A stretch of 64,000 nucleotides of DNA from Rhizobium sp. EC-SD404 (GTDB lineage: Bacteria > Pseudomonadota > Alphaproteobacteria > Rhizobiales > Rhizobiaceae). The notes under the pieces are model-generated. The model was given only the letters and a program-made list of their open reading frames with translations, did not search any database and had not been told where the DNA came from. Shown piece by piece: positions 55,295-64,000 of this stretch; the stretch's first letter is position 1; the number at the start of each line of letters is the position of its first letter. The position numbers were made by a program, and so were the translations under genes. Location: the NCBI RefSeq assembly GCF_902498825.1, contig NZ_LR701459.1, positions 2,028,414 through 2,092,413 of the forward strand. The letters run 5' to 3'.

Positions 55295-58200
55295 ATGATC
55301 GAAGGCCTGTCGCTCGATCTCTTGACCAAGAACCGCACGCCGGTCACGCTTGCCCATGTGCCGGCGGGCGCAGAACCGCTCGTCATCGCCGAAATGGCGC
55401 GGGCTGGGCAGGCGGTCGCCTATGTGGTTTCGGACGGTCAGCGCATGGGCGATATCGCGCAGGCGTTGGCCTTCGTCGCGCCGGAGATTCCGGTGTTGCA
55501 ATTGCCGGCATGGGACTGCCTGCCTTACGACCGCGTTTCGCCGAGCACCGAAGCCGCCGCGCGCCGCATTTCCGCGCTGACGTCGCTCATCGGCTATCAA
55601 GCAAAACCGCATCCGGCCATTGCGCTCGTGTCGGTCAATGCGATGCTCTTGAAGGCACCGCCGGTATCGGTGATCGACGGGCTCGGCTTCACTGCAAAGG
55701 CCGGCAGCCAGGTCGGCATGGACGCCATCATCACGCGGCTTGCCGCAAACGGCTTCGAGCGGGTCTCGACCGTGCGCGAAGTTGGCGAATTCGCCGTGCG
55801 TGGCGGCATCCTCGATGTCTACGTGCCAGGCGCACAGGAACCGCTTCGCCTCGATTTCTTCGGCAACACGCTGGAAAGCGTGCGCAGCTTCGATCCCGCG
55901 ACGCAGCGCACCACCGGCCAGGCGAAGATGCTCGACCTTCATCCGATGAGCGAGGTCACGCTGACGCCGGAAACGATCAGCCGCTTCCGCACGAACTACC
56001 TGGCCCTCTTCGGCGCAGCGACGCGCGACGACGCGCTCTACCAGGCGATCAGCGAAGGCCGCCGCTATGCCGGCATGGAGCATTGGCTCCCTCTCTTCTA
56101 CGACAAGCTGGATACGGCCTTCGACTATCTGAAGGGATTTTCGTTCGTCACCGATCATCTGGTGGCTGAAGCCGCGGCCGAGCGTTCGGTCCAGATCAAG
56201 GACCACTACGAGGCACGCCGCCACGCCGGCGAGCAGTCCGGCAAAGGGCAGGGCACGCCCTACAAGCCCGTCGCGCCTGACAGCCTCTATCTCGACGCAT
56301 CGGAAGTCATGACGCGCATCGATGCGCTGCACGGCATCCGGATGACGCCTTTCGACGAGCCGGAAACCTCCGATCGGCGTGTCGTGACGCTTCAGGCCAA
56401 GCCCGGCCCGCGCTGGGCGCGCAGGGTTGAGGAAGCCCGCCAGGCCGGCAGCGCCGACGACGAGCGCGAGAACCTCTTCGAGACCGCCTCGCGCCACATC
56501 GCCAACAAGCGCGCCGACGGCAAGCGCGTGCTCGTGACCGGCTGGTCGGAAGGCTCGCTCGATCGCTTGCTGCAGGTGCTGAGCGAGCATGGGCTTGCGC
56601 GCATCAAGCGGATCGAGAAGCTTGACGACATCCTCAAGCTGGCCAAGGGCGAGGCGGCTGCCGCGATCCTGCCGCTGGAGCAGGGCTTCGAGACGGGCGA
56701 TCTCGTCGTCATCGGTGAGCAAGACATTCTGGGCGACCGGCTCGTTCGCCGCGCGCGGCGCAAGAAGCGCGGCTCGGACTACATTTCCGAAGTGGCAGGG
56801 CTGGAGGAAGGGGCGATCGTCGTCCATGCCGAGCATGGCATCGGCCGCTTCGTCGGCCTGAAGATCATCGAGGCGATGGGCGCGCCCCACGACTGCCTCG
56901 AGCTGCACTATGCCGGCGACGCCAAGCTCTATCTGCCGGTCGAGAACATCGAGCTTCTGTCGCGCTACAGTTCCGAGGGGACCGAGGTCACGCTCGACAA
57001 GCTCGGTGGCGTTGCCTGGCAAGCGCGCAAGGCCAAGCTGAAGAAGCGCCTGCTCGACATGGCGGGTGGGCTGATCCGCATCGCGGCGGAGCGCCGAATG
57101 CGCTCGGCACCGGTCCTCACGACGCCGGAAGGCCTCTACGACGAGTTCGCGGCCCGTTTCCCGTACGACGAGACGGAAGACCAGATGAACGCCATCGAGG
57201 CCGTGCGTGGCGACCTTGGCGAAGGCCAGCCGATGGATCGTCTGATTTGCGGCGACGTGGGCTTCGGCAAGACGGAGGTCGCGCTGCGCGCAGCCTTCGT
57301 CGCGGCGATGAATGGCATCCAGGTGGCGCTGGTCGTGCCGACGACGCTGCTCGCGCGCCAGCACTACAAGACCTTCGCCGAGCGCTTCCGTGGCCTGCCG
57401 ATCCGGGTTGCCCAGGCATCCCGCCTCGTTGGTGCGAAGGAACTCGCGCTGACCAAGGGCGAGATCGCCAGCGGCAAGTGCGACATCGTCATAGGCACGC
57501 ACGCTCTACTCGGCTCGTCGATCAAATTCGCCAATCTCGGCCTGCTGATCATCGACGAGGAACAGCATTTCGGCGTCAAGCATAAGGAACGGCTGAAAGA
57601 GCTGAAGTCGGACGTGCACGTGCTGACGCTATCGGCAACTCCGATCCCACGCACGCTGCAGCTGGCCATGACGGGTGTACGCGAGCTGTCGCTGATCACC
57701 ACGCCCCCGGTCGACCGGCTCGCGGTGCGCACCTTCATCTCGCCCTTCGATGCGTTGACGATCCGCGAGACCTTGCTGCGTGAGCATTATCGCGGCGGCC
57801 AGAGCTTCTATGTCTGCCCGCGCATCGCCGATCTGGAAGACGTGTCGGCCTTCCTCCAGTCGGAAGTGCCGGAGCTGAAGGTCGCGACCGCACACGGCCA
57901 GATGCCGGCCGGTCAGCTCGACGACATCATGAACGCCTTCTATGACGGCCAGTACGATGTGCTGCTGTCGACGACGATCGTCGAATCCGGTCTCGATGTG
58001 CCGCGCGCCAACACCCTGATCGTCCACCGTGCGGACATGTTTGGCCTTGCCCAGCTTTACCAGCTGCGCGGCCGCGTCGGCCGGTCGAAGGTGCGTGCCT
58101 TCGCGCTCTTCACGCTGCCGGCGAACCGCCTCATCGCGCCCATGGCCGAGCGGCGCCTCAAGGTGCTGCAGTCCCTGGACGAACTCGGCGCCGGCTTCCA

Positions 58201-58810
58201 GCTCGCCAGCCACGACCTCGATCTGCGCGGCGCGGGCAATCTGCTCGGCGAAGAGCAGTCCGGTCACATCAAGGAGGTCGGCTTCGAGCTCTACCAGCAG
58301 ATGCTGGAGGAGGCCGTGGCCGAATTGAAGGGCGAGGACGAGGTCCGCGATACCGGCTGGTCGCCGCAGATCACCGTCGGCACCCCGGTCATGATTCCGG
58401 AAGACTACGTGCCGGACCTGCATCTGCGTCTCGGCCTTTACCGGCGTCTCGGCGAGGTCACCGATCTCGGCGAGATCGACGATTTCGGTGCGGAACTCAT
58501 CGACCGCTTCGGGCCTATGCCGAAGGAAGTGCAGCACCTCCTCAAGATCGTCTACATCAAGGCGCTCTGCCGCACGGCCAATGTCGAGAAGCTGGATGCG
58601 GGACCGAAGGGCGTCGTCGTGCAGTTCCGCGACAAGCAGTTCCCGAACCCGGCCGGCCTCGTCCAGCATATCGCGAAGCTCGGCAACCAGGCGAAGATTC
58701 GCCCCGACCAGAGCGTCGTCTTCATCCGCGAACTGCCGACCCCGGAAAAGCGCCTGGGCGGCGCCGCGGTGATCATGAACACGCTCGCGGATATCGTGAA
58801 GGCGGCTTGA
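55295..58810 (+). CDS. mfd: transcription-repair coupling factor
   Basis: Mfd frees RNA polymerase stalled at DNA lesions and recruits UvrA. The 1171-residue protein has an N-terminal UvrB-like region (GRYDDYG-free; LPAWDCLPYDRVSPS near 68) and the RNA polymerase-interacting domain (EGAIVVHAEHGIGRF, about 505-519). The translocase has Walker A in LICGDVGFGKTEVALRAA (about 649-666), DEEQHFGVKHKE, LSATPIPRTLQLAM and QLRGRVGRSKVRAFAL. A C-terminal TRCF domain of about 100 residues follows. It starts 2 bp after sdhE. A strong hairpin follows the stop. Confidence 0.96.
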   Translation: MIEGLSLDLLTKNRTPVTLAHVPAGAEPLVIAEMARAGQAVAYVVSDGQRMGDIAQALAFVAPEIPVLQLPAWDCLPYDRVSPSTEAAARRISALTSLIGYQAKPHPAIALVSVNAMLLKAPPVSVIDGLGFTAKAGSQVGMDAIITRLAANGFERVSTVREVGEFAVRGGILDVYVPGAQEPLRLDFFGNTLESVRSFDPATQRTTGQAKMLDLHPMSEVTLTPETISRFRTNYLALFGAATRDDALYQAISEGRRYAGMEHWLPLFYDKLDTAFDYLKGFSFVTDHLVAEAAAERSVQIKDHYEARRHAGEQSGKGQGTPYKPVAPDSLYLDASEVMTRIDALHGIRMTPFDEPETSDRRVVTLQAKPGPRWARRVEEARQAGSADDERENLFETASRHIANKRADGKRVLVTGWSEGSLDRLLQVLSEHGLARIKRIEKLDDILKLAKGEAAAAILPLEQGFETGDLVVIGEQDILGDRLVRRARRKKRGSDYISEVAGLEEGAIVVHAEHGIGRFVGLKIIEAMGAPHDCLELHYAGDAKLYLPVENIELLSRYSSEGTEVTLDKLGGVAWQARKAKLKKRLLDMAGGLIRIAAERRMRSAPVLTTPEGLYDEFAARFPYDETEDQMNAIEAVRGDLGEGQPMDRLICGDVGFGKTEVALRAAFVAAMNGIQVALVVPTTLLARQHYKTFAERFRGLPIRVAQASRLVGAKELALTKGEIASGKCDIVIGTHALLGSSIKFANLGLLIIDEEQHFGVKHKERLKELKSDVHVLTLSATPIPRTLQLAMTGVRELSLITTPPVDRLAVRTFISPFDALTIRETLLREHYRGGQSFYVCPRIADLEDVSAFLQSEVPELKVATAHGQMPAGQLDDIMNAFYDGQYDVLLSTTIVESGLDVPRANTLIVHRADMFGLAQLYQLRGRVGRSKVRAFALFTLPANRLIAPMAERRLKVLQSLDELGAGFQLASHDLDLRGAGNLLGEEQSGHIKEVGFELYQQMLEEAVAELKGEDEVRDTGWSPQITVGTPVMIPEDYVPDLHLRLGLYRRLGEVTDLGEIDDFGAELIDRFGPMPKEVQHLLKIVYIKALCRTANVEKLDAGPKGVVVQFRDKQFPNPAGLVQHIAKLGNQAKIRPDQSVVFIRELPTPEKRLGGAAVIMNTLADIVKAA

Positions 58811-58815
58811 TCGGG

Positions 58816-58845
58816 TTTGCTCTCCCCCGCGGAGGGGAGAGCAAA
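58816..58845. terminator. bidirectional terminator between mfd and the CpdB-like gene
   Basis: TTTGCTCTCCCC (58816-58827) and GGGGAGAGCAAA (58834-58845) form a perfect 12-bp stem around CGCGGA. The two flanking genes converge here (stops at 58810 and 58854). The A/T bases at the foot of the stem give short U-runs in both directions. Confidence 0.8.
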
Positions 58846-58853
58846 TCTCTCGG

Positions 58854-60839
58854 CTACAATGTGATCCGATACCGGGCGAACCCGTTCTCGCCGGCCCCGG
58901 CCTCCTCGATCATCACGCCTTCGACATCGGCGATCACGTCGGCGGCTGCGGGGCCCGTGTCGAAGACAACGGTGGTGTCAGGCATTGGGCTGAAGCGCCA
59001 ATTGCCGTCCGCCGCCGGATCGATCTCGCCCTGCTCGATGATGTAGCGCACGATGATATCGCGGTTGGTGTCCGGACCGACGAAGATGATCTTGTCGGAG
59101 GTGATGCCCGGAAAGCTGCCACCGCCGCCGGCGCGGTAGTTGTTGGTGGCGACCGCGAAGCGTTGGGCCGGATCGACCGGCGCGCCTTCGAAGGCGAGGT
59201 TCTTGATCCGGTTGGCGCTCTCGTTGACGAGCACGCCCTCTGAATCGTAGCGGGATGGTTGCGACAGGTCGATCTCGTAGGTGACGCCGTCGATCACGTC
59301 GAAATTGTAGGATGGGAAGTCCGGATTGATGAGTGCGGCATCCGAGGCGCCGGGCTCGACCTGGTTGAAGATCCCTGCCGAGCGCTCCAGCCATTCCTTG
59401 AGATCGGCACCGGTGATGGCGACCGCATGGATGGTATTCGGGTAGAGATAGAGATCGGCGACGTTGCGGATGGCGATCTCGCCGACCGGCACGTCGGTAT
59501 AGTAGTCCGGCCCGCCACGCCCACCGGCCTTGAACGGTGCGGCTGCGGAGAGAACCGGAAGATCGGCGTAATCGGGATCGCGCGAGAGGATGTCGGCGAT
59601 GTACCAGGTTTGCGCCTGGCTTACGATCTGCACCGATGGATCATCGGCAACGAGCGCGAAATAGGAATGAAGCCGGGCTGCCGTGCGACCGACGGGCGTG
59701 CGGACATAAGCGATGGTCGCCTCGTGCTCCGCTTCGACGGAGGCGAGCACCTCGGCGTCGCTCTCGACCAGCGGCGTGACGGTCGCCTCGACACGCTCGA
59801 AGATCGGCCGTGCCTCCGAGGTGTGCGTGACGACCCGCCAGCTGTCGCCGTCGCGCTCAAGCATCAGGTCGATGAGGCCGAGGTGGGAACCCCAGAAGCC
59901 CGGCATAACGCCCGGCTTGCCGGCAATCGTACCGTTGGCGTTGTCGACGCCGGCCACGCCTTCGAATTCCTCGCCCGGAAAGACGCGGTGCAGATGGCCG
60001 GTGACGATCGCATCGATGCCTTCGACGGCGGCAAGCGGGATCGCAGCATTTTCCATGCCTGCGCTATGGGCTTCCTCGCCGATGCCCGAATGGGCGAGAG
60101 CGATGACGATATCGCAGCCTTCTTCGTGCATTTGCGGCACGAAGGCACGCGCGGCTTCCACCATGTCGCGCGCCGCGGCATTGCCGGTGAGGTGGGCGGC
60201 GTCCCAGGTCATGATCTGTGGCGGCACGAAACCGATGATGCCGATGCGGATGGGATGGGTTTCCCCGGCGCCGTCGGTCAGCTCTCGGTCCAAAATGACA
60301 TAGGGTTGGATATAAAGCTCGTCCTGCAATGGATTGCCGGCAAGCGTGCCGCGCGTGACATTTGAGCAGACGAAGGGAAATTCCGCGCCATCGAGCGCCT
60401 TGAACAGAAAGTCGAGGCCGTAGTTGAATTCGTGATTGCCGAGCGTCGACGCATCGAAGCCGAGCACGTTCATCGCCTTTATGACCGGATGGACGTCGCC
60501 TTCGTTCATGCCGCGCTCGTAGGCGATGTAGTCGCCCATCGGATTGCCCTGCAGGAAATCGCCATTGTCAAGCAGGATCGCGTTCGTTGCTTCCGCCCGG
60601 ATCGAATTGACGATCGCGGCCGTACGGGCGAGGCCCATCGTGTCGTTTTCGCGGTCGGCGTAATAGTCGTAGGGGTAGACATGCACGTGCAGGTCGCTCG
60701 TGCCCATGATCCGCAGATGCGCCTGGTTTGCCTGCGCCCGTGCGGAGAAAGGATGCAGCATGACGACGGCAGAGAGCGCCGCCGATCCGGCCAGCAGAGT
60801 GCGACGGGTGAGGGTGAAGGGCTTCGGTCGGATGATCAC
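58854..60839 (-). CDS. cpdB: periplasmic 2',3'-cyclic-nucleotide 2'-phosphodiesterase/3'-nucleotidase (CpdB-like)
   Basis: The protein has a metallophosphatase domain with GTSDLHVHVYPYDYY (about 46-60), LLDNGDFLQGNPMGDY, LGNHEFNYGLDF, ALAHSGIG and TGHLHRVFPG, which supply the metal ligands. A C-terminal 5'-nucleotidase domain follows, with NNYRAGGGGSFPG. This matches CpdB, which lets cells use 2',3'-cyclic nucleotides and 3'-nucleotides as phosphate or nucleoside sources. An RR-containing (Tat-like) signal, TRRTLLAGSAALS, starts the chain. I prefer the GTG at 60839, since AGAGGA precedes it, giving 661 residues; a TTG or ATG to 60890 is possible. It is divergent from the HlyU-family gene. Confidence 0.92.
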   Translation of the reverse strand: MIIRPKPFTLTRRTLLAGSAALSAVVMLHPFSARAQANQAHLRIMGTSDLHVHVYPYDYYADRENDTMGLARTAAIVNSIRAEATNAILLDNGDFLQGNPMGDYIAYERGMNEGDVHPVIKAMNVLGFDASTLGNHEFNYGLDFLFKALDGAEFPFVCSNVTRGTLAGNPLQDELYIQPYVILDRELTDGAGETHPIRIGIIGFVPPQIMTWDAAHLTGNAAARDMVEAARAFVPQMHEEGCDIVIALAHSGIGEEAHSAGMENAAIPLAAVEGIDAIVTGHLHRVFPGEEFEGVAGVDNANGTIAGKPGVMPGFWGSHLGLIDLMLERDGDSWRVVTHTSEARPIFERVEATVTPLVESDAEVLASVEAEHEATIAYVRTPVGRTAARLHSYFALVADDPSVQIVSQAQTWYIADILSRDPDYADLPVLSAAAPFKAGGRGGPDYYTDVPVGEIAIRNVADLYLYPNTIHAVAITGADLKEWLERSAGIFNQVEPGASDAALINPDFPSYNFDVIDGVTYEIDLSQPSRYDSEGVLVNESANRIKNLAFEGAPVDPAQRFAVATNNYRAGGGGSFPGITSDKIIFVGPDTNRDIIVRYIIEQGEIDPAADGNWRFSPMPDTTVVFDTGPAAADVIADVEGVMIEEAGAGENGFARYRITL

Positions 60840-61026
60840 GGGTGCGGTTCCTCTCGGTCTTCGGTTCGGATTTGGCCTGATCCCCAGCATGCCGGCAATC
60901 GAGCATCAGCCTGTGACGCATTGATGACGACGAGGCGGATCGGCATGAAAGCTGGCCTGAAATGGCTGGCCAAGCGGCATGCGCGTGCTAGAAAGCCTTT
61001 CAGAACCTGACCATGGGAGACCGGCG

Positions 61027-61335
61027 ATGTCACTTCTTTCCAAGCTGTTCGGCCTTGGCGGCGAGAAGGCCGCACCAAAGCCTGCGGCAGCCGCTCCCAT
61101 CGAGCATCAGGGCTGTGAGATCGTCGCGCAGCCGATGAGCGAAGGCGGTCAGTGGCGCGTTGCCGGCATCATCGCGAAGATCGTGGACGGCCAGCGCATC
61201 GAGCGCCATTTCATCCGCGCCGATCTCTGCATGACGGAAGAGGAGGCCGTTGAGGTCTCGCAGCGCAAGGGTCGCCAGATCATCGAGCAGAACCCGCGGC
61301 TCTTCGCCGATCCGAGCGAGACCGGTCCGGTCTGA
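61027..61335 (+). CDS. HlyU family protein
   Basis: The 102-residue protein starts MSLLSKLFGLGG. After an Ala/Pro-rich linker it has IEHQGCEIVAQPMSEGGQWR, VAGIIAKIVDGQRIERHFIRAD and a C-terminal RKGRQIIEQNPRLF. This matches the HlyU family (named for a Vibrio transcriptional activator), but in Alphaproteobacteria the members are small, uncharacterised proteins, and no DNA-binding motif is obvious here. GGGAG lies 7 bases before the ATG. It is convergent with the MFS gene. Confidence 0.85.
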   Translation: MSLLSKLFGLGGEKAAPKPAAAAPIEHQGCEIVAQPMSEGGQWRVAGIIAKIVDGQRIERHFIRADLCMTEEEAVEVSQRKGRQIIEQNPRLFADPSETGPV

Positions 61336-61360
61336 TCGCCCTTCGCTCGTAGAAACCGTC

Positions 61361-63010
61361 TCAATGAATATCGAGCATGTCCTTGGGCGTGACGTGCTGA
61401 TTGGCGCTCCAGTCGGTTGAGCGCTCGATCATGCGATGGATCACCGGCTTGCCCGGGCCCTTGTGCATGGCGCGGATGGCTTCCGCGATAACGGCATCGG
61501 CCTCCGTCGTGCGCTGATGGTAGCGCTGATATTCCGTCCATGTCGGCAGGTGATAGGTCTCCTGCCAGAGTTCGGGATCCTCGAGATCGCGCATCAAGGT
61601 CCAGTGGCGCGCGCCGTTGCGGAACCGCAGGCGCCGGCGTTCCGCCATGGACTTCAGGAATTCCGGCATGTCGTCATTGCCGATCCGATACTCGACCATG
61701 ATGACGATCGGGCCGCTCTGCGGCTTGATGTCGAGGGCGAGATGCGGCTCCTTCCACCGGTTCAGCGGATCGAGTTTCAGCCGCGGCGGGGCCGGCAGCG
61801 GCAGGACGAGGCCGATCGCAGCACCCGCCACCATGAGAACCGATGCTGCAAGAAGCGCGTTCGAAGCGCCATAGCTTTCCGTGACCAGGCCCCAGATCCA
61901 GGACCCGAGCGCCATGCCCGTGAAGGTCGCCATCTGGTAGAGCGACAGCAGCCGCCCGACGACCCAGCGCGGCGTCGACAGCTGCACGGTCGTGTTGAAG
62001 AGCGAAAGCGTCAGCACCCAGCAGGCGCCGCCAAGCGTCATCGCGACCATGGTCAGCGGTGCGGAGCGGCTGAACGAAGCGATGAAGGCGCACGCGGCGA
62101 AGCCGAGGAAGCCCGTGCGGATCAGCGTTTCACCGGCAAAGCGCGCCCGCAGCGCCGAATTGGAAAGCGCAACAGCCACCGCCCCGAGCCCGAACGCGCC
62201 GAGCAGCAGGCCGAAGAGCTGCGGGCCGCCAGCCAGGATGTCGCGTGCAATCAGCGGCATCAGCGCCATCACGGCGCTTGCCGAAATGCCGAACATGGCG
62301 CTGCGCAGCATGACGATCTCGATCTTCGGCGACATGACCAGATAGCGAAGGCCCGTCATGACGGCACTGCCGAGGCTCTCGCGCGGCAGCGTGCTCGCCG
62401 GAAGCGACGGTTTCCAACGCACCAGCACGAAGATCAGCACGAGATAGCTCGCGGCATTGATGGCGAAGGCGGCAGCAGCCCCCGCCGCAGCGACGATCGC
62501 GCCGCCGATCGCTGGGCCGACGCTGCGCGACAGATTGAAGCCCATCGAGTTCAGCGTCACCGCCTGGGGGAGATCGTCCCGGCCCACCATGTCGCCGACG
62601 GATGCCTGCCAGGAGGGATTGTTCAGCGCCATGCCGGAGCCGATCAGGAAAGTCAGGCCGAGCAGCGTCCATGGGGTCAGCGCTTCGTACCATGCGGCAA
62701 TCGCAAGCACGGTCGCGACGACCAGCATGAAGCATTGCGCAAAAAGCATCACCTTGCGCCGGTCGTAGCTGTCGGCAATTGCGCCCGAGATCAGCGCGAG
62801 AAAAGCGATCGGCAGCGCATTCGAGGCTTGGACCAGCGCCACCATGTCGGCGGAAGCCGCAAGCTGCGTCATTAGCCACGCGGCGCCCACCGTCTGGATA
62901 AGCATGCCGAAATTCGATGCCATGGCGCCGAGCCAGATCGCGCGGAATGTCGGATGCCTGAGCGGTGCGAGCGCGGCAAACGTCGCAGGCTTGGAAACGT
63001 CTTCCTTCAT
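61361..63010 (-). CDS. MFS transporter of the MFS_3 (transmembrane secretion effector) type
   Basis: The 549-residue protein has about 12 membrane helices in its first 400 residues. It opens with PLRHPTFRAIWLGAMASNFG and the loop motif AIADSYDRRKVMLFAQC (about 78-94). The family-type C-terminal soluble domain (about 420-549) contains GPIVIMVEYRIGNDDMPEFL and RDLEDPELWQETYHLPTW, which resembles a ferredoxin-like (antibiotic monooxygenase-type) fold. MFS_3 proteins include siderophore and drug exporters. The substrate is unknown. It follows the Lrp-type regulator gene on the same strand by 111 bp. Confidence 0.87.
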   Translation of the reverse strand: MKEDVSKPATFAALAPLRHPTFRAIWLGAMASNFGMLIQTVGAAWLMTQLAASADMVALVQASNALPIAFLALISGAIADSYDRRKVMLFAQCFMLVVATVLAIAAWYEALTPWTLLGLTFLIGSGMALNNPSWQASVGDMVGRDDLPQAVTLNSMGFNLSRSVGPAIGGAIVAAAGAAAAFAINAASYLVLIFVLVRWKPSLPASTLPRESLGSAVMTGLRYLVMSPKIEIVMLRSAMFGISASAVMALMPLIARDILAGGPQLFGLLLGAFGLGAVAVALSNSALRARFAGETLIRTGFLGFAACAFIASFSRSAPLTMVAMTLGGACWVLTLSLFNTTVQLSTPRWVVGRLLSLYQMATFTGMALGSWIWGLVTESYGASNALLAASVLMVAGAAIGLVLPLPAPPRLKLDPLNRWKEPHLALDIKPQSGPIVIMVEYRIGNDDMPEFLKSMAERRRLRFRNGARHWTLMRDLEDPELWQETYHLPTWTEYQRYHQRTTEADAVIAEAIRAMHKGPGKPVIHRMIERSTDWSANQHVTPKDMLDIH

Positions 63011-63121
63011 GATCGGCTTTCGGTGAGGCGGCTTGCAGGCGCGTGAGGAACAATGCGGGGGAGGAAGAGACTAGACCCGAGTCTGCGCTTCCGGAACCCC
63101 AGTTTGCTCAAAGACCGGCAG

Positions 63122-63595
63122 TCAGAAATGTTCCGCATCGATGCCGATATTCGGCCTGTCGATGACGTCGCGAAGCGCGAAGGATGAGTTGATGCGCACG
63201 ACATGGGGCAGGGCCGACAGCCAGTCGCGATGCAGCCTCTCGTAATCCTCGAGGCTCTTGACCACGACCCGCAGCACATAATCGTACTCGCCCGACATCA
63301 GGTAGCAGGACAGCACGTTCGAGCAGAGCTTCACGGCCTTCTCGAACTCGGCGAGCGTGCGCGCGAATTGGCCGGACAGCGAGATATGGACGATCGCCGT
63401 CATGCCGTAGCCCAGCGCCTTGTCCGACAGTCGGGCGTGGTAACCGCGGATGACGCCTGATTTTTCGAGCAGGTCAAGTCGGCGGGAAGAGGCTGATGGC
63501 GACAGCCCCACGGCCTCGGCGAGATTGGCATTCGAGATGCGGCCTTCTTCCTGCAACCGCTTAAGCATCGCACGATCGATAGCATCGAATTCCAT
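63122..63595 (-). CDS. Lrp/AsnC family transcriptional regulator (probable ald regulator)
   Basis: The 157-residue protein has an N-terminal helix-turn-helix (FDAIDRAMLKRLQEEGRISN and LAEAVGLSPSASSRRLDLLE). An RAM-type ligand domain follows, with LMSGEYDYVLRVVVKSLEDY and ending SSFALRDVID. Members near ald commonly sense alanine or other amino acids. From the ATG at 63595 it is full length; the frame extends upstream, but that part has no family character. It is divergent from ald across 156 bp that contain inverted repeats, so it probably regulates ald and itself. Confidence 0.92.
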   Translation of the reverse strand: MEFDAIDRAMLKRLQEEGRISNANLAEAVGLSPSASSRRLDLLEKSGVIRGYHARLSDKALGYGMTAIVHISLSGQFARTLAEFEKAVKLCSNVLSCYLMSGEYDYVLRVVVKSLEDYERLHRDWLSALPHVVRINSSFALRDVIDRPNIGIDAEHF

Positions 63596-63634
63596 TAGAC
63601 GTGGATTCCCCGAACGAAAGACCGATGCGTGCAA

Positions 63635-63662
63635 GAATATTCGAATTTTGCCGTTTGGCAAA
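63635..63662. promoter_or_regulatory. candidate operators between the Lrp regulator and ald
   Basis: TTTGCC (63647-63652) and GGCAAA (63657-63662) form a palindrome with a 4-base spacer. The palindrome GAATATTC (63635-63642) lies beside it, followed by TTCGAA (63640-63645). Their location in the divergent gap fits binding sites for an Lrp/AldR-type protein, but the site is inferred from symmetry only. Confidence 0.5.
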
Positions 63663-63751
63663 CGAACTTCGCAAGGACATTGCGGGCATCCGATGTTGAA
63701 ATTCGTCATCATCGCCCGCCATCCCGCCGCGGGCCGCCATGGAGGATCGCA

Positions 63752-64000
63752 ATGCGTGTCGGTTGCCCGAAAGAAATCAAGAATCACGAATACCGCGTCG
63801 GCCTGACGCCGGGCGCCGTGCGCGAATACATCGCCCATGGCCATGAAGTGATCGTCGAAACGGGTGCGGGCGCCGGCATCGGTGCCGACGACGGGGCTTA
63901 CCAGGCAGCCGGCGCCAAGATCGTGGCGACCGCTGCGGAAATCTTCCAGCGCGCTGACATGGTGGTGAAGGTCAAGGAGCCGCAGCCGTCCGAGTGGGCG
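63752..64000 (+). CDS. ald: alanine dehydrogenase, N-terminal part
   Basis: The visible 83 residues begin MRVGCPKEIKNHEYRVGLTP and continue VREYIAHGHEVIVETGAGAG. The last segment, DMVVKVKEPQPSEWA, includes the conserved Lys-Glu-Pro. This is the N-terminal domain of NAD-dependent alanine dehydrogenase, which interconverts alanine and pyruvate plus ammonia. GGAGG (63741-63745) precedes the ATG by 6 bases. The gene is cut by the window end; regulation by the divergent Lrp-type protein is likely. Confidence 0.96.
   Translation, partial: MRVGCPKEIKNHEYRVGLTPGAVREYIAHGHEVIVETGAGAGIGADDGAYQAAGAKIVATAAEIFQRADMVVKVKEPQPSEWA

Overview
This 64 kb window is a gene-dense, GC-rich chromosomal segment of an alphaproteobacterium, most likely order Hyphomicrobiales (Rhizobiales). 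The evidence is gene content and order: nuoM-nuoN-birA-rnj-mce-DUF1467-proS-lolC/E-lolD; divK-pleD-rpmG-MFS-NUDIX-DUF983-rnr-topA; dprA-plsY-pyrC'-pyrB; gatC/A/B; hom-recJ; recG/sdhE-mfd; a divergent Lrp-type regulator next to ald; and small lineage families (DUF1467, DUF3572, DUF6105, an NDUFS4-like complex I subunit). I cannot name genus or species from sequence alone. I see no rRNA, insertion sequence, prophage or CRISPR array.

Layout. 1-9.2 kb (+): end of the complex I operon, biotin ligase, RNase J, methylmalonyl-CoA epimerase, prolyl-tRNA synthetase and the lipoprotein-release ABC transporter. 9.4-13.7 kb: a periplasmic unknown, then (-) an L,D-transpeptidase, DNA polymerase IV, a HAD-like protein and DUF3572. 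13.75-15.5 kb (+): the cell-cycle response regulators DivK and PleD, followed by a 559-bp gap holding a three-hairpin small-RNA candidate. 16-28.3 kb (mostly -): rpmG, transport and NUDIX genes, RNase R, topoisomerase I, DprA, PlsY and the aspartate transcarbamoylase pair. 28.4-35.3 kb: an AidB-like acyl-CoA dehydrogenase, an AEC transporter, two membrane proteins, RuvX, a UPF0173 hydrolase and a membrane GGDEF-EAL protein. 35.4-45 kb (+): the tRNA amidotransferase genes gatC, gatA and gatB, each followed by a different GNAT acetyltransferase, then an aminotransferase, homoserine dehydrogenase and RecJ. 45-50 kb: three tRNAs (Glu, Pro, Arg), an M15-like lipoprotein, glyoxalase, a double cold-shock protein, DUF192, an EAL protein and the NDUFS4-like subunit. 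50-64 kb: an S66 peptidase of lower GC beside tRNA-Arg, CcdA, DUF502, RecG, SdhE, Mfd, a CpdB-like periplasmic nucleotidase, a HlyU-family protein, an MFS exporter, and an Lrp regulator divergent from ald.

Most of the window is core housekeeping: translation and tRNA charging, DNA repair and recombination (dinB, dprA, ruvX, recJ, recG, mfd), envelope biogenesis, and second-messenger control by divK/pleD and two EAL proteins. I found no clearly new multi-gene system. The items most worth checking are the small RNA between pleD and rpmG, the lack of any ATG/GTG/TTG start for the conserved N-terminus of RNase R, the gat genes alternating with three GNAT genes, a 14-bp perfect inverted repeat at the start of the M15-like lipoprotein gene, and the low-GC S66 gene next to tRNA-Arg.
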